Shown in pieces: positions 1 to 8,291 of a stretch of 64,000 nt of DNA. Position 1 is the stretch's first letter. The number at the start of each line of letters is the position of its first letter. The DNA is from Bradyrhizobium arachidis (GTDB lineage Bacteria; Pseudomonadota; Alphaproteobacteria; Rhizobiales; Xanthobacteraceae). The notes beneath the pieces were generated by a model. That model was not told the origin of the DNA. It searched no databases and was given only the letters and a program-made list of their open reading frames with translations. The DNA lies in assembly GCF_015291705.1 (NCBI RefSeq), contig NZ_CP030050.1, forward strand, positions 6,696,001 through 6,760,000, in the 5' to 3' direction. The position numbers were made by a program, and so were the translations under genes.

Positions 1-941
1 TAGTCCCAGACGTCGTGATGCACGGTCTGGAATGCCCATACGAGCTCGCCGGTCTCGATGCGCAGCGCAACCACCGAATTGGCGTGCTCGTTGTTGCCCG
101 GCCGCTTGCCGCCCCAGAAGTCCGGCGACGGCGATGTCGTCGGCAGGAAAACCAGCCCGCGGGTTTCGTCGACCGACATCGGCGCCCAGACATTGGCATG
201 GCCGGCTTCGATGCCGGCGCGCTGGAGCGGCTCGAAGGTCCAGCGCGCCTCGCCGCTCCGCGCATCGAACGCGCGCACCCTGCCGCTCGGCGCATCGATG
301 CGGCTGTTGTCGGCGATCGCGGAGCCGACCACGACGACACCGCGGCCAACTGCCGGTGGCGAGGTGATCTGGAATTCGCCCGGCCAATCCAGCCGCATGC
401 CGATATCGAGCTTGATCTCGCCGCCCTTGCCGAAACCGGCGCAGGGAATGCCAGTCTTCGCATCGAGCGCGATCAGGCGGACATCGTTGGTGCCCATGAA
501 GATACGCGATCGGCAGGCGGCATCCGGCGGCGCCTGATCGTCGATCCACCAGGTGACACCGCGGCAGACATAGCGATTGGCAGGACGCTGATTGGTCGCG
601 ATCTTCGGATCATAGCGCCATTTCTGCGCGCCCGTGCCGGGATCGAGTGCGATCACCTCGTTGAACGGCGTGCAGAAAATCAGGCTGTCCTCGACGAACA
701 GCGGCGTCGCCTCGAATTTGGTTCGTCGCATCACCTCGGGCGCGCGCGCGGCGAGATCGCCGGTGTGATATTCGAAAGCGCGGATGAGCTGGCCGACATT
801 GTCGGGCGTGATCTGTCGTAGCGGCGCGAAGCGCGAGCCACCGGCATCGCTGCCCCAGCTCTCCCAGGCCCCGCACGGCGGCGCGGCAAACAAGAGCGCA
901 ATGAGCGCGACGACGATATGCAGGCGGGTGCGCAAACGCAT
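1..941 (-). CDS. PQQ-dependent dehydrogenase (quinoprotein glucose dehydrogenase-like), N-terminal part
   Basis: The gene reads leftwards from ATG at 941 and runs off the left edge, so about 313 N-terminal residues are visible. Residues 1-25 form a signal peptide (MRLRTRLHIVVALIALLF, then AAPPCGA). The mature start WESWGSDAGGSRFAPLRQI and later GTGAQKWRYDP, TGRGVVVVGSAIADN and SGEARWTFEP are quinoprotein beta-propeller blade motifs. The product should be a periplasmic PQQ enzyme oxidising a sugar or alcohol and feeding electrons to the respiratory chain. The substrate cannot be told from this half. The family call is secure from the propeller motifs; glucose specificity is inference. Confidence 0.85.
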   Translation of the reverse strand, partial: MRLRTRLHIVVALIALLFAAPPCGAWESWGSDAGGSRFAPLRQITPDNVGQLIRAFEYHTGDLAARAPEVMRRTKFEATPLFVEDSLIFCTPFNEVIALDPGTGAQKWRYDPKIATNQRPANRYVCRGVTWWIDDQAPPDAACRSRIFMGTNDVRLIALDAKTGIPCAGFGKGGEIKLDIGMRLDWPGEFQITSPPAVGRGVVVVGSAIADNSRIDAPSGRVRAFDARSGEARWTFEPLQRAGIEAGHANVWAPMSVDETRGLVFLPTTSPSPDFWGGKRPGNNEHANSVVALRIETGELVWAFQTVHHDVWD

Positions 942-954
942 CGCCCGCCACGCT

Positions 955-1185
955 TTATTTCGGCTTCTTGGTGGGCTCGGTGGGGCGAGCCCCGCCCCAC
1001 GGGTCATACTTTTCCTTGGGCTCCGGAATGCGCTCGAGCGCGGCCTTGTAGGCCTTCTCGTCGACCTTGGGCTTGTTGTCCGCTTTCTGGCCGCCTTCAT
1101 TGGGCTGACCTCTGCCGCGCCCCTGCGCCTCGGCCGAGACAGCCGTCAGTGCCAGCACGGCGGCCGCAATGACCAAAATCCTCAT
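955..1185 (-). CDS. small secreted protein, hypothetical
   Basis: This is a 76-residue product starting MRILVIAAAVLALTAVSAEAQ, a clear Sec signal peptide with cleavage near residue 20. The mature part is short, charged and rich in Gly, Lys and Pro (QGRGRGQPNEGG, then PKEKYDPWGGARPTEPTKK), with no recognised domain. I chose ATG at 1185 because a purine-rich GGGGGAT lies just upstream. A longer in-frame reading to 1569 has no signal peptide and overlaps the lipoprotein gene on the other strand. It lies 13 bp upstream of the PQQ dehydrogenase on the same strand and may be cotranscribed with it. Function unknown. Confidence 0.65.
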   Translation of the reverse strand: MRILVIAAAVLALTAVSAEAQGRGRGQPNEGGQKADNKPKVDEKAYKAALERIPEPKEKYDPWGGARPTEPTKKPK

Positions 1186-1338
1186 TGGAGCAATCCCCCA
1201 CCTCTGGGGGTACAAACTAGCCTGCAATCCCGTAATAGCCAATGCCGCGACATCGCGGCCTTCAGCAAATCTTGATCGACCGGGACTTCGCCGGATCGCA
1301 TTCGTGCCTATCTCTTGGCCCGCGGGGGACCTCCAGGG

Positions 1339-1743
1339 ATGTTGCGGATCATTGCTCATGCGGCGCTGCTCGCCGGCGCGCTCGCGCTCGGTGCCTGCGG
1401 CTTTGCCGACAGCCGGGCGCCCGTGCCCGAGTTCATGCGCATGAAGGAAGCCGAGGTGCCGCCGCCCGAGGCGCCCCCTGACGTCAAGCGCGTGGTGCGC
1501 GAGCAGATCGACGTGGTCTTCCTCAACACCTCCTATCCGCGCGAGGTGCATGTGGCCCCACCCCATCATCAGGTGCGAGGACCCGGCTGGACCGCCTGCG
1601 TCCGCGCACAGCTCACCTCGGCGACCGGCACGGCGCTCGGCATGCAGACCTACATTGTGACGATATCAAGTGGAAAGGTGGTCGATCGCCGGCGTGCCGA
1701 AGCCGACGACACCTGCGGAACGGAAACCTACGAGCCCATCTAG
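1339..1743 (+). CDS. small lipoprotein, hypothetical
   Basis: The 134-residue product begins MLRIIAHAALLAGALALGAC. The lipobox LGAC at about residues 17-20 predicts lipidation and membrane anchoring. The mature part has two further Cys residues (TACVRAQ and DDTCGTE) that could form a disulfide, and a beta-rich C-terminal half (MQTYIVTISSGKVVDRRRA). Start: ATG at 1339, because the in-frame codons before it would spoil the signal sequence. Its promoter lies in the region divergent from the small secreted protein at 955-1185. No specific function is recognised. Confidence 0.7.
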   Translation: MLRIIAHAALLAGALALGACGFADSRAPVPEFMRMKEAEVPPPEAPPDVKRVVREQIDVVFLNTSYPREVHVAPPHHQVRGPGWTACVRAQLTSATGTALGMQTYIVTISSGKVVDRRRAEADDTCGTETYEPI

Positions 1744-1847
1744 GACCGACACGCATAGCGCAGTTCCGGGAAAAACCTGTAAATGGGCCGGAACGATCCC
1801 CGCCTCCCCTTCTTGTTACCGCCGAGGGCAGTATCGAGGAGGACGTG

Positions 1848-2174
1848 ATGAGGACGTTTACGATTGCACTGCTGGCTGGCGTCGGAGCCCTGGCAGCGGC
1901 GAGCGGCGCAAAGGCCGCTGACATCTATACGACCAGCGAATACACCAACCCGGATCTGATCCAGGAAGTGCGGCTCGTCTGCGACGATGCCGGCAATTGC
2001 TATCGCACCCGTGGCGGCGCGCGCGTGATCGTGCGCGACTCCTACGCCCGGATGCCGCGTGAGCGCTATTATGAGCGCCGCGCCTATCGCGACTGGGATG
2101 ACGGTCCGCGTGGCGGCGTCGGCATTCACACGCCGGGCGTCAGCGTGGGCGTCGGTGTCGGCGACCGCTGGTAA
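1848..2174 (+). CDS. secreted hypothetical protein
   Basis: This is a 108-residue protein with a signal peptide (MRTFTIALLAGVGALAAAS, then GAKA) and a mature part with two Cys residues (VCDDAGNCYRT), an Arg/Tyr-rich stretch (RERYYERRAYRDWDD) and a Gly/Val tail. A strong ribosome-binding sequence (GAGGAGGA, 1836-1843) precedes GTG 1845 and ATG 1848; ATG is the better start. It resembles the small secreted YXXR/RYYER-type proteins common in Bradyrhizobium. Function unknown. Confidence 0.65.
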   Translation: MRTFTIALLAGVGALAAASGAKAADIYTTSEYTNPDLIQEVRLVCDDAGNCYRTRGGARVIVRDSYARMPRERYYERRAYRDWDDGPRGGVGIHTPGVSVGVGVGDRW

Positions 2175-2231
2175 TCGATGAAGCGATGAAGGGCGGGACC
2201 GGGCGAGACAGCTCGCCCGGTCCCGTCGATG

Positions 2232-2699
2232 TCAGGTCTCGAGCGGATCGGTCGGCGCGGCGACGCGCGCCGATGACGGAAGGTTCGCGATGAAACGCGC
2301 GAGCATCATGCCAGCGCACATCGCAGCGACGAAGACGAAGGCCGACCGCGAACCGAATCCGAGCGCGGTGAGCGCCGGACCGGGACAAAAGCCTGCCAAT
2401 CCCCAGCCGATGCCGAAGATCGCGGGACCAACAACAATCCTGGGATCGATGTCCTTTCGCGCCGGAACGTAGAAGCGCTCGGCGAAGAACGGACGCGGAA
2501 GCTTCAGGACATGGCTGAAGCCGATGAAGGTCACTGCGACCGCACCAGCCATCACGAAGGCGAGGCTGGCGTCCCAAGTGCCCGCAGGGATGCCGCCGAC
2601 GTCCAGGAAGTTCAGCACCTTCGCCGGGTTGGACATGCCGGAGATGATGAGGCCGAGGCCGAAGATCAGGCCGATCGCGAATTGAACGAGGATTGTCAT
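2232..2699 (-). CDS. YeeE/YedE-family transporter, second half (DUF6691-type)
   Basis: This 155-residue integral membrane protein has about four hydrophobic segments. It carries the glycine motif LIFGLGLIISGMSNPAKVLNF near the N-terminus and the cysteine motif GLAGFCPGPAL near residue 105, typical of the YeeE/YedE (thiosulfate or sulfur-compound uptake) superfamily. It follows the partner half (2705-3133) with a 5-bp gap, so the two small proteins probably assemble into one transporter. The family assignment is firm; sulfur-compound transport is inferred from characterised YeeE. Confidence 0.85.
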   Translation of the reverse strand: MTILVQFAIGLIFGLGLIISGMSNPAKVLNFLDVGGIPAGTWDASLAFVMAGAVAVTFIGFSHVLKLPRPFFAERFYVPARKDIDPRIVVGPAIFGIGWGLAGFCPGPALTALGFGSRSAFVFVAAMCAGMMLARFIANLPSSARVAAPTDPLET

Positions 2700-2704
2700 C
2701 GTCG

Positions 2705-3133
2705 TCAGCTCCAGTGACGGATCACAAAGACGGTGGCGATGCCCGTCGCCATGAAGGTGATGGTCGCAACCAGCGAGCGCACCGACAGTCGCGACAGGCC
2801 GCAGACGCCATGGCCGGACGTGCAGCCGCTGCCCCACACCGAGCCGAAGCCCACGAGCAATCCGGCGATGATCAGCACCGGCGTTGTCGCGGCGATCGTT
2901 TGCGCCGGCAGGCGTCCGGTCACAAGCAGAACCAGCAGTGGTGCGGCGACGAGGCCTGCGACGAAGGCGAGCCGGCCGGCGAGCTCGCGGTCCTCGTAAG
3001 GCGGAAATAGCCGCGCCGCGATGCCGCTGACCCCGGCGATCCGCCCTGTCGCCCACATCAGGAGCACGGCAGACAGACCGATCAACGCGCCGCCAAGGAG
3101 CGAAGCAACCGGCGTGAAAGATGTCGCGATCAT
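2705..3133 (-). CDS. YeeE/YedE-family transporter, first half
   Basis: This 142-residue membrane protein contains the hallmark WGSGCTSGHGVCGLSRLS motif (about residues 96-113), whose Cys residues are the substrate-relay positions in YeeE-type thiosulfate transporters. Start: ATG at 3133, with Shine-Dalgarno GGAGG 6 bp upstream; the track of codons before it is not needed. First gene of a two-gene operon with 2232-2699. Such split pairs often sit beside an ArsR-type repressor, but none is adjacent here. Confidence 0.87.
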   Translation of the reverse strand: MIATSFTPVASLLGGALIGLSAVLLMWATGRIAGVSGIAARLFPPYEDRELAGRLAFVAGLVAAPLLVLLVTGRLPAQTIAATTPVLIIAGLLVGFGSVWGSGCTSGHGVCGLSRLSVRSLVATITFMATGIATVFVIRHWS

Positions 3134-3302
3134 GATGATCCTCCGGAGCGAGAGCAATCGTTCATCCACCGATACGGCCAGCGATCGTCCGCCCGGATGC
3201 TGAACGGGGTGTTAATATTACCACTCGAATTGAAGCGGCGTCCCAACGGTATTTTCCAATCTTTGCGCTAAGCATGACCTCCTGAACGGGGAACGACGGG
3301 AC

Positions 3303-4472
3303 GTGGTCGATATCGCGCACCAGGCTGCGATCAATCCGGCATCGGCAAGGCATGCCGCGGCCATGGGCGCGCGCGTCCCGCTCACTGCGATCGACCCCGG
3401 CCAATGGCGTGCGCTGGCGCAGCGCGCGGTCGAGCCGAACGGATATTATCTGCCCGCCTGGGAGCTCGCTGTCAGCGCAAGTGCGCGCGGCCGCACGGAT
3501 GCCTCCGCGCTTGCCGCATATGATGGATCCTCAGTGCGGCTGACCGGGCTGATGCCGGTGATCTCGCTCTGGCGCGCCCTGAAGATCCCCCTGCCCGCGC
3601 TGGTGAGCGCGCATCCCTACGGCACGCTGTGCAGCCCGCTGATCGACCGCGACGCTCCGGTCGAGGCGGCCGCGCGCTTGTTGCAGCAGGCACGCGAGGC
3701 CGGCGCGCATGCGCTCGTGCTGAACGACGTCGCCCTCGACGGCGCGGCGATGAATTCACTCCAGCAAGTTCTCAACCGCGACGGCCTGAAGCCGCGCGTG
3801 CTCGGTTCCTACATCCGCGCCAGCCTCGACGCGACGCAGGATGGCGAGACGCTGCTGCGCGAGGCGCTCGGCACCAAAAAGCTCAAGGAGCTGCGCCGCC
3901 AGCGACATCGTCTCGAAGAGCATGGGCCCGTCGCCTTCGAAGTCGCGCGCAATCCTGACGAGATCAGGCTCGCGCTCGAAACATTCTTGCAGCTTGAAGC
4001 CAGCGGCTGGAAAGGCAAGCGCGGCACTGCGCTGATCCAGGATGCGGGTGACGCAACCTTCATCCGCCGCGCCGTGCCGGCTCTGGCAGAAACCGCACAG
4101 TGCGAGATCGTCAGCTTGCGCGCCGGCACGACGCCGGTCGCCGCCGGCATCGTGCTACGTCACCGGGACCGCGCCTTCTTCTTCAAGCTCGGCATCGACG
4201 AGCGTTTTGCAAAATATTCGCCGGGCGTGCAGCTCACGCTCGACCTCACCCGCCATCTCTGCGCCGATCCGGCCATTGCGAGCGCGGATTCCACCGCGAG
4301 TGCCGACCATCCCATGATCAATCCGATCTGGCGCGGACGCTTCGCGATCGGCGACGTGCTGATCCCGCTGCGGCGGAACGATCCGGTTGTGGCGCTCATT
4401 CACGGAGCGCTCGCAGCGCACGGCGCCGCCTACGCGGCGGCGCGCCGGGCAGTTCACCTGCTCCGCAAATAG
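3303..4472 (+). CDS. GNAT-superfamily N-acyltransferase (BioF2/CelD-like)
   Basis: This 389-residue soluble protein has a C-terminal GNAT fold. The region around residues 185-330 (TKKLKELRRQRHRLEE, FLQLEASGWKGKRGTAL, and later AAGIVLRHRDRAFFFKLGID) is characteristic of the BioF2-like acetyltransferase domain of cellulose-biosynthesis CelD-type and FemAB-like proteins. Start GTG at 3303; other GTG or ATG codons downstream (3361 is an ATG) are possible. It is monocistronic with 5 bp to the convergent DsbA-family gene. The acyl acceptor is unknown. Confidence 0.75.
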   Translation: MVDIAHQAAINPASARHAAAMGARVPLTAIDPGQWRALAQRAVEPNGYYLPAWELAVSASARGRTDASALAAYDGSSVRLTGLMPVISLWRALKIPLPALVSAHPYGTLCSPLIDRDAPVEAAARLLQQAREAGAHALVLNDVALDGAAMNSLQQVLNRDGLKPRVLGSYIRASLDATQDGETLLREALGTKKLKELRRQRHRLEEHGPVAFEVARNPDEIRLALETFLQLEASGWKGKRGTALIQDAGDATFIRRAVPALAETAQCEIVSLRAGTTPVAAGIVLRHRDRAFFFKLGIDERFAKYSPGVQLTLDLTRHLCADPAIASADSTASADHPMINPIWRGRFAIGDVLIPLRRNDPVVALIHGALAAHGAAYAAARRAVHLLRK

Positions 4473-4477
4473 GCCAG

Positions 4478-5143
4478 CTACTCCGCCGCCTGCGCGTTGA
4501 TCTCCTCCGACACCTGGCGGATGGCACGGGCGAGCAGGTTCGGATCCTGCGCGCCGGAGACGGCATATTTCTGCGCGAAGACGTAGGTCGGCACGCCGGA
4601 GATGCCCTTTTCGGCGGCCTCCTGCGCGTCGGCAGAAACGCGCGCAACGTCCTCGTCGGTGGCGAGGCGCTTGCGCACGTCGTCGGCGTCAAGGCCGATA
4701 TCGGCGGCCGCCTGCACCAGCACGTTGACGTCGGTGAGATCGCCGCCGTCGCGGAAGTACAGCTCCATCAGGCGCTGCTTCATCTCGGGCGCCTTGCCGA
4801 TCGACTCGGCCCAGAGGATCAGGCGATGGCAATCGGTCGTGTTGGGCTGCCGCGCCACCAGCTCTGGCTTGTAGACGAGGCCCTCTTCGCTGGCAGCCGC
4901 GACGACGCGCCCGGCAATGCCCTTGTACGCTTCGACCGAGCCGAACTTCTGGGTGAGATAGGCCTCGCGGCTGATGCCCTCGCGCGGCACCCAGGGATTG
5001 AGGAAGAAGGGACGGAAATTGAGCTTGACGGGAACGTCGGGCACGAGCGCCAGCGCGCTCTCGATCCTGTGCTTGCCGATATAGCACCACGGGCACACCA
5101 CGTCGGAGACGACGTCGATCTGAAGCGGTTTGAGCGTGCTCAT
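4478..5143 (-). CDS. DsbA-family oxidoreductase (FrnE/2-hydroxychromene-2-carboxylate isomerase-like)
   Basis: This 221-residue cytoplasmic thioredoxin-fold protein has no signal peptide. The redox motif CPWC is at residues 17-20, directly after the first beta strand (IDVVSDVV). The cis-proline loop GISGVPTYVFAQKYAVSGAQ is near residue 185. Length and motifs match the FrnE-like DsbA group (polyketide FrnE, HCCA isomerase). Likely a cytosolic thiol-disulfide enzyme. It is convergent with the GNAT gene, and the XRE regulator lies about 80 bp upstream on the same strand. Confidence 0.88.
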   Translation of the reverse strand: MSTLKPLQIDVVSDVVCPWCYIGKHRIESALALVPDVPVKLNFRPFFLNPWVPREGISREAYLTQKFGSVEAYKGIAGRVVAAASEEGLVYKPELVARQPNTTDCHRLILWAESIGKAPEMKQRLMELYFRDGGDLTDVNVLVQAAADIGLDADDVRKRLATDEDVARVSADAQEAAEKGISGVPTYVFAQKYAVSGAQDPNLLARAIRQVSEEINAQAAE

Positions 5144-5224
5144 GTCAGGCGCCTCCTTCGGGCGGTGCGAGTTCGCCCCAAGATAAGCCGAACACGCCCT
5201 GAGGCAAGGGCGCCGGATATAGCA

Positions 5225-6046
5225 CTAGGACATGGCTGCGGCCATCTGCTTGAGCCGCTCGGCCGTGCGTTCATCCGCCGGGAAGAACGTCTCCAGCGCC
5301 AGCTCGGACAGGGTGATGTCCACGGGAGTGCCGAACACCATGGTGGTGGAGAAGAAACTTAGTATCTCTCCATCATGGCGCAGCTTGAAGGGGATCGCGA
5401 CGGCGTCGCTGGACAACGGCGCCGAGCGCGCTGGAATGGGATAGCTCTTGAGGTCGTGATAGAGCTTGATCAGCTCGGGATCGGCGGTGGCCTCGCATTG
5501 ACGGTGCAGCCGCTCGAGCAGATGCGCGCACCATTCCGCGAGATTGACGGTGCGCGGCGCCAGCCCCTCCGGGTGAAAGGCGAGCCGGAGCACGTTGAAG
5601 GGCTGGCCGAGCAGCCGCTCCGTGATGCCCTCGAGCAGCGGCGCGACCATGCGATTGGCGGAGACCAGGTTCCAGTGCCGATCATAGGCCAGCGCCGGAT
5701 TGGGCTCATGCGCCTTGAGGACGAGGTCGATCGCCTGGCGGGCTGATTTCAAGGCGGGATCCTCCAGCGGGCGCTGCGGGAACGCGGGCGCGAAACCGGC
5801 CGCGACCAGCAGCACGTTGCGCTCGCGCAAGGGCACATCGAGACGCTCCGCGAGTCTGAGCACCATATCGCGCGAGGGTGCGGCTCGTCCGGTCTCGACG
5901 AAGCTCAAGTGCCGCGCCGAGATTTCGGCCTCGCCCGCCAGATCGAGCTGGCTCATCCGGCGGCGCTGCCGCCATTCGCGCAAATGATCGCCGATATGGA
6001 CCGGCTGGCTGCGTTCGGCCTGTGCCGTGGATGCGTGTGCGCTCAT
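5225..6046 (-). CDS. XRE-family transcriptional regulator with MmyB-like ligand domain
   Basis: The 273-residue protein has an N-terminal helix-turn-helix (about residues 20-75: LREWRQRRRMSQLDLAGEAE, then ARHLSFVETGRAAPSRDMVL) followed by the MmyB-like ligand-binding region (about 105-265: NPALAYDRHWNLVSANRM, NLAEWCAHLLERL, LSSDAVAIPFKL). These regulators commonly control an adjacent divergent oxidoreductase or membrane gene. Here a perfect inverted repeat (6082-6098) lies in the divergent gap towards 6148. The ligand is unknown. Confidence 0.88.
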   Translation of the reverse strand: MSAHASTAQAERSQPVHIGDHLREWRQRRRMSQLDLAGEAEISARHLSFVETGRAAPSRDMVLRLAERLDVPLRERNVLLVAAGFAPAFPQRPLEDPALKSARQAIDLVLKAHEPNPALAYDRHWNLVSANRMVAPLLEGITERLLGQPFNVLRLAFHPEGLAPRTVNLAEWCAHLLERLHRQCEATADPELIKLYHDLKSYPIPARSAPLSSDAVAIPFKLRHDGEILSFFSTTMVFGTPVDITLSELALETFFPADERTAERLKQMAAAMS

Positions 6047-6081
6047 GGTCGAAAACCTAGCATGCGGATTTCAGCCCTTCC

Positions 6082-6098
6082 ATTACCCGCGAGGTAAT
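6082..6098. promoter_or_regulatory. inverted repeat, probable XRE/MmyB operator
   Basis: ATTACC-CGCGA-GGTAAT is a perfect 6-bp inverted repeat in the 101-bp gap between the XRE regulator (start 6046) and the divergent small ORF (start 6148). Position and symmetry fit a dimeric HTH operator. The assignment to this regulator is inference. Confidence 0.5.
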
Positions 6099-6147
6099 CG
6101 AATTGGGGCGCGGGCGCACGCATCTTGGGTCGCAACAGGAGATGATC

Positions 6148-6378
6148 ATGATCGCGCTGCTGCTCTACCGAACCGTCGTGGACCACCTTCTTCCATGGGC
6201 GATCGCGCTCGCCACCCGCATGCTGGCGCGCAGCCTCAACATGCCGGAGCCGCTGGTGCATTCGACCGGCCACTATGTCGTCGCCCAGGTTGTCGCCTTC
6301 GAGTACGGCGTCGGCAGGAGCCTCTGCCCGTACCGCATCGCCCGCTTGCTTCGCGCCTGGTGGCGCGGACTGCGCTGA
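6148..6378 (+). CDS. small hypothetical protein
   Basis: This is a 76-residue product (MIALLLYRTVVDHLLPWAIA, then LATRMLARS) with a hydrophobic N-terminal helix and a basic C-terminus. GGAG at 6138-6141 is spaced 6 bp from ATG 6148; ATG 6142 is too close. It reads away from the XRE regulator past the inverted repeat at 6082-6098, and the next gene (6416) follows in the same direction 37 bp later. The two may form the regulator's target operon. Function unknown. Confidence 0.55.
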   Translation: MIALLLYRTVVDHLLPWAIALATRMLARSLNMPEPLVHSTGHYVVAQVVAFEYGVGRSLCPYRIARLLRAWWRGLR

Positions 6379-6415
6379 ATCCCACCCCGAGCCCAACCAG
6401 CCAAGGAGACCTACG

Positions 6416-6814
6416 ATGATCGACGCATCCACCTTCCTGCGCCGCGCCCTGCTCGCCGATGCCATCTTCAGCGGCATCGCCGCCCTCGGCTTCACCTTCG
6501 CCGCAGGCGCGTTTGCTTCGCTGTTCAACCTGCCCGAAGCGCTGCTGCGCGAGACCGGCCTGTTCCTGGTCGCCTACACCGCGCTGGTCGGCTGGCTCGC
6601 CTCGCGCGCCTGCCTTGCAAAGCCGCTCGTGCTGCTGGTCGTGATCGGCAACGCAGCCTGGACGATCGCCAGCATCGCGCTGCTGCTTTCGGGCGCGGTG
6701 TCGCCGAACCTTGCCGGCGAGCTCATGATCGTGGCGCAGGCGGTCGCAACCGGCGTGTTCGCCGAGCTGCAATATGTGGGATTGCGGAAGAGCGGGAGTG
6801 TTGTGGCGGCGTAA
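6416..6814 (+). CDS. four-helix membrane protein, hypothetical
   Basis: The 132-residue product is nearly all hydrophobic helix: about residues 7-37 (LLADAIFSGIAALGFTFAAG), 43-65, 68-92 and 98-122. It resembles the small integral membrane proteins annotated as SPW-repeat or DUF-type hypotheticals in rhizobia. AAGGAG at 6402-6407 precedes ATG 6416 by 8 bp. It probably shares a transcript with 6148-6378. No catalytic motif is visible. Confidence 0.7.
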   Translation: MIDASTFLRRALLADAIFSGIAALGFTFAAGAFASLFNLPEALLRETGLFLVAYTALVGWLASRACLAKPLVLLVVIGNAAWTIASIALLLSGAVSPNLAGELMIVAQAVATGVFAELQYVGLRKSGSVVAA

Positions 6815-6834
6815 GGCCACATCCGCGGCTGTCG

Positions 6835-6955
6835 GCGCCCGGCCTTGTGCGCAATTGTGCACTGGACCGGGGCGACCCAGTATTCCAGAGACGCCGTGGA
6901 TACGGAGAAGCTGCGGCGTACTGGATACCCCGCTTTCGCGGGGCAGGACATCGCG
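6835..6955. repeat. probable dispersed intergenic repeat
   Basis: This non-coding stretch has short inverted arms, among them TGCGCAATTGTGCA (about 6848-6861) and CCCCGCTTTCGCGGGG (about 6929-6944), and the phrase ACCCAGTATTCCAGAGACGC. I recall similar phrases from repeats scattered in Bradyrhizobium intergenic regions. Only one copy is seen in this window, so the repeat status rests on memory of the genus. Confidence 0.4.
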
Positions 6956-6963
6956 GTTAAAGG

Positions 6964-7518
6964 CTATGCCCGCGCGCGGGCCTTGACGAACGCGTGACCG
7001 TTCAGCTTCTTCTTTTTGGCGCGCTTGACGGGCGCCTTCTTGGCCTTGGCTTCCGTGCGCGCCTTCACCTTGGCGCGTTCGACCCGCGCCTCGGCACGCA
7101 GCTTCTTGCGCTTGTTCTCGCAGGAGGCGCATTTGCAGCCGATCGGCTTCAGATACGCCTTGAAATAGTCGGTACCGTAATCGTAGTTGATCTCGTCGCC
7201 GGGCTCGATGTTCTTGATGGCGCGGATGAACACCTTGCGCTCGCGCGGGCGGACATCCGACTCCGCGTTGGGCCGGCAGGAATGGTTGATGTAGCGTGCG
7301 AGATTCTTGCGCACTGAGCCGTCGATGGTCCAGCGGCCGTTGAGCTCGAACAGATATTTGTTCTCGATCTCGTCATGCGCGGGAATGCGCGAGTCCAGGA
7401 TCGGCCCGAAATAGCGGATAATCCGGGTGCCCTTCTTGATCGGCATGGTGGCGAAGAGGCCAAGGCCGGTCTTGGAACGGCCGACGCGATAAGCTTTGCT
7501 GGAAGCGATGGCTGGCAT
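6964..7518 (-). CDS. SET-domain protein-lysine N-methyltransferase
   Basis: This is a 184-residue protein with a complete SET domain: KTGLGLFATMPIKKGTRIIR (about residues 16-35), the pseudoknot RYINHSCRPNAE (about 75-86), and DEINYDYG (about 109-116). A post-SET-like cysteine cluster CKCASC follows (about 127-132). The C-terminal 50 residues are Lys/Arg/Ala-rich (KKAPVKRAKKKK), a DNA- or RNA-binding type tail. It should transfer methyl from SAM to a lysine of an unknown protein. I prefer ATG 7518 over 7551. It lies about 0.8 kb from the H1-like DUF6321 gene. Confidence 0.88.
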   Translation of the reverse strand: MPAIASSKAYRVGRSKTGLGLFATMPIKKGTRIIRYFGPILDSRIPAHDEIENKYLFELNGRWTIDGSVRKNLARYINHSCRPNAESDVRPRERKVFIRAIKNIEPGDEINYDYGTDYFKAYLKPIGCKCASCENKRKKLRAEARVERAKVKARTEAKAKKAPVKRAKKKKLNGHAFVKARARA

Positions 7519-7677
7519 GATCGAATGAGTGACGCGAACGAGATGCGGCAAGCGCGGGCGGAAGCCGCCCTTCTAGAACGATTCCGCGCCGCTGTCAGGT
7601 CTATCGCGCCGTTGTTTGAACCTTGCCCACAATGAAGACGTCTGATGGAAAGGTTCCCGCGACTTGAAGGTGTCATC

Positions 7678-8283
7678 ATGAACCGTATGACCCGCACGGG
7701 CTTGGCCGTCCTGATCAGCTGCATCGGCCTCAACAGCGCAGTCGCCCAATCCATGGGCAGCTCCTACACGTCGACAGCGCCAAAGGACTGCCGTCAGGTC
7801 GGCAAACCCAGCGAGCTCGACGGCAGCACGACGCGGGTCTGCCCGGGCAAGGGCGGCCTGATCGTGCTGATCGACGGGGACGATCTGCGCGAGATCGTCT
7901 CGTTCGGCCGCAGCCGCAAGGTCGCTGCGGAGGAACCGGCGGCACAGACCTGGTTCGCCCCATTCAATTCATCCGAGACCACCGTCGAATGGCGGACTGC
8001 GGGCGCAAAGCCGTTTGCGATCATCCAGCGCTGGCACATCGCCGACAACAACGATCCCGACAAGAAGGGACGGCCGAACACCAAGGCCCTGCTGGTCGTG
8101 ACGCGGCTGCCGCCGGGCCCGGTCTGCCATGTCGCCTATGTCGATGCGGTCGCCAATCCCGACGCCAACAAGCTTGCGCGCAAGGCCGCCGACGATTTCG
8201 CCCGCAGCTTCACTTGCGGCAAGGACGAGGTGAAGATCATCGGCAATCGCGGCCGCGCTGTCGAGCTCGCAACGATGCGCTAG
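7678..8283 (+). CDS. secreted hypothetical protein
   Basis: The 201-residue product has a signal peptide (MNRMTRTGLAVLISCIGLN, then SAVAQ) and a mature domain with four Cys residues in pairs (KDCRQVG, TRVCPGKGG, GPVCHVAY, SFTCGKDE), which suggests two disulfides. The central part is mixed alpha/beta (GLIVLIDGDDLREIVSFGRS). ATG 7678 is used because the signal peptide begins there. Periplasmic; no known family recognised. Confidence 0.72.
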   Translation: MNRMTRTGLAVLISCIGLNSAVAQSMGSSYTSTAPKDCRQVGKPSELDGSTTRVCPGKGGLIVLIDGDDLREIVSFGRSRKVAAEEPAAQTWFAPFNSSETTVEWRTAGAKPFAIIQRWHIADNNDPDKKGRPNTKALLVVTRLPPGPVCHVAYVDAVANPDANKLARKAADDFARSFTCGKDEVKIIGNRGRAVELATMR

Positions 8284-8291
8284 GTCCTCGC

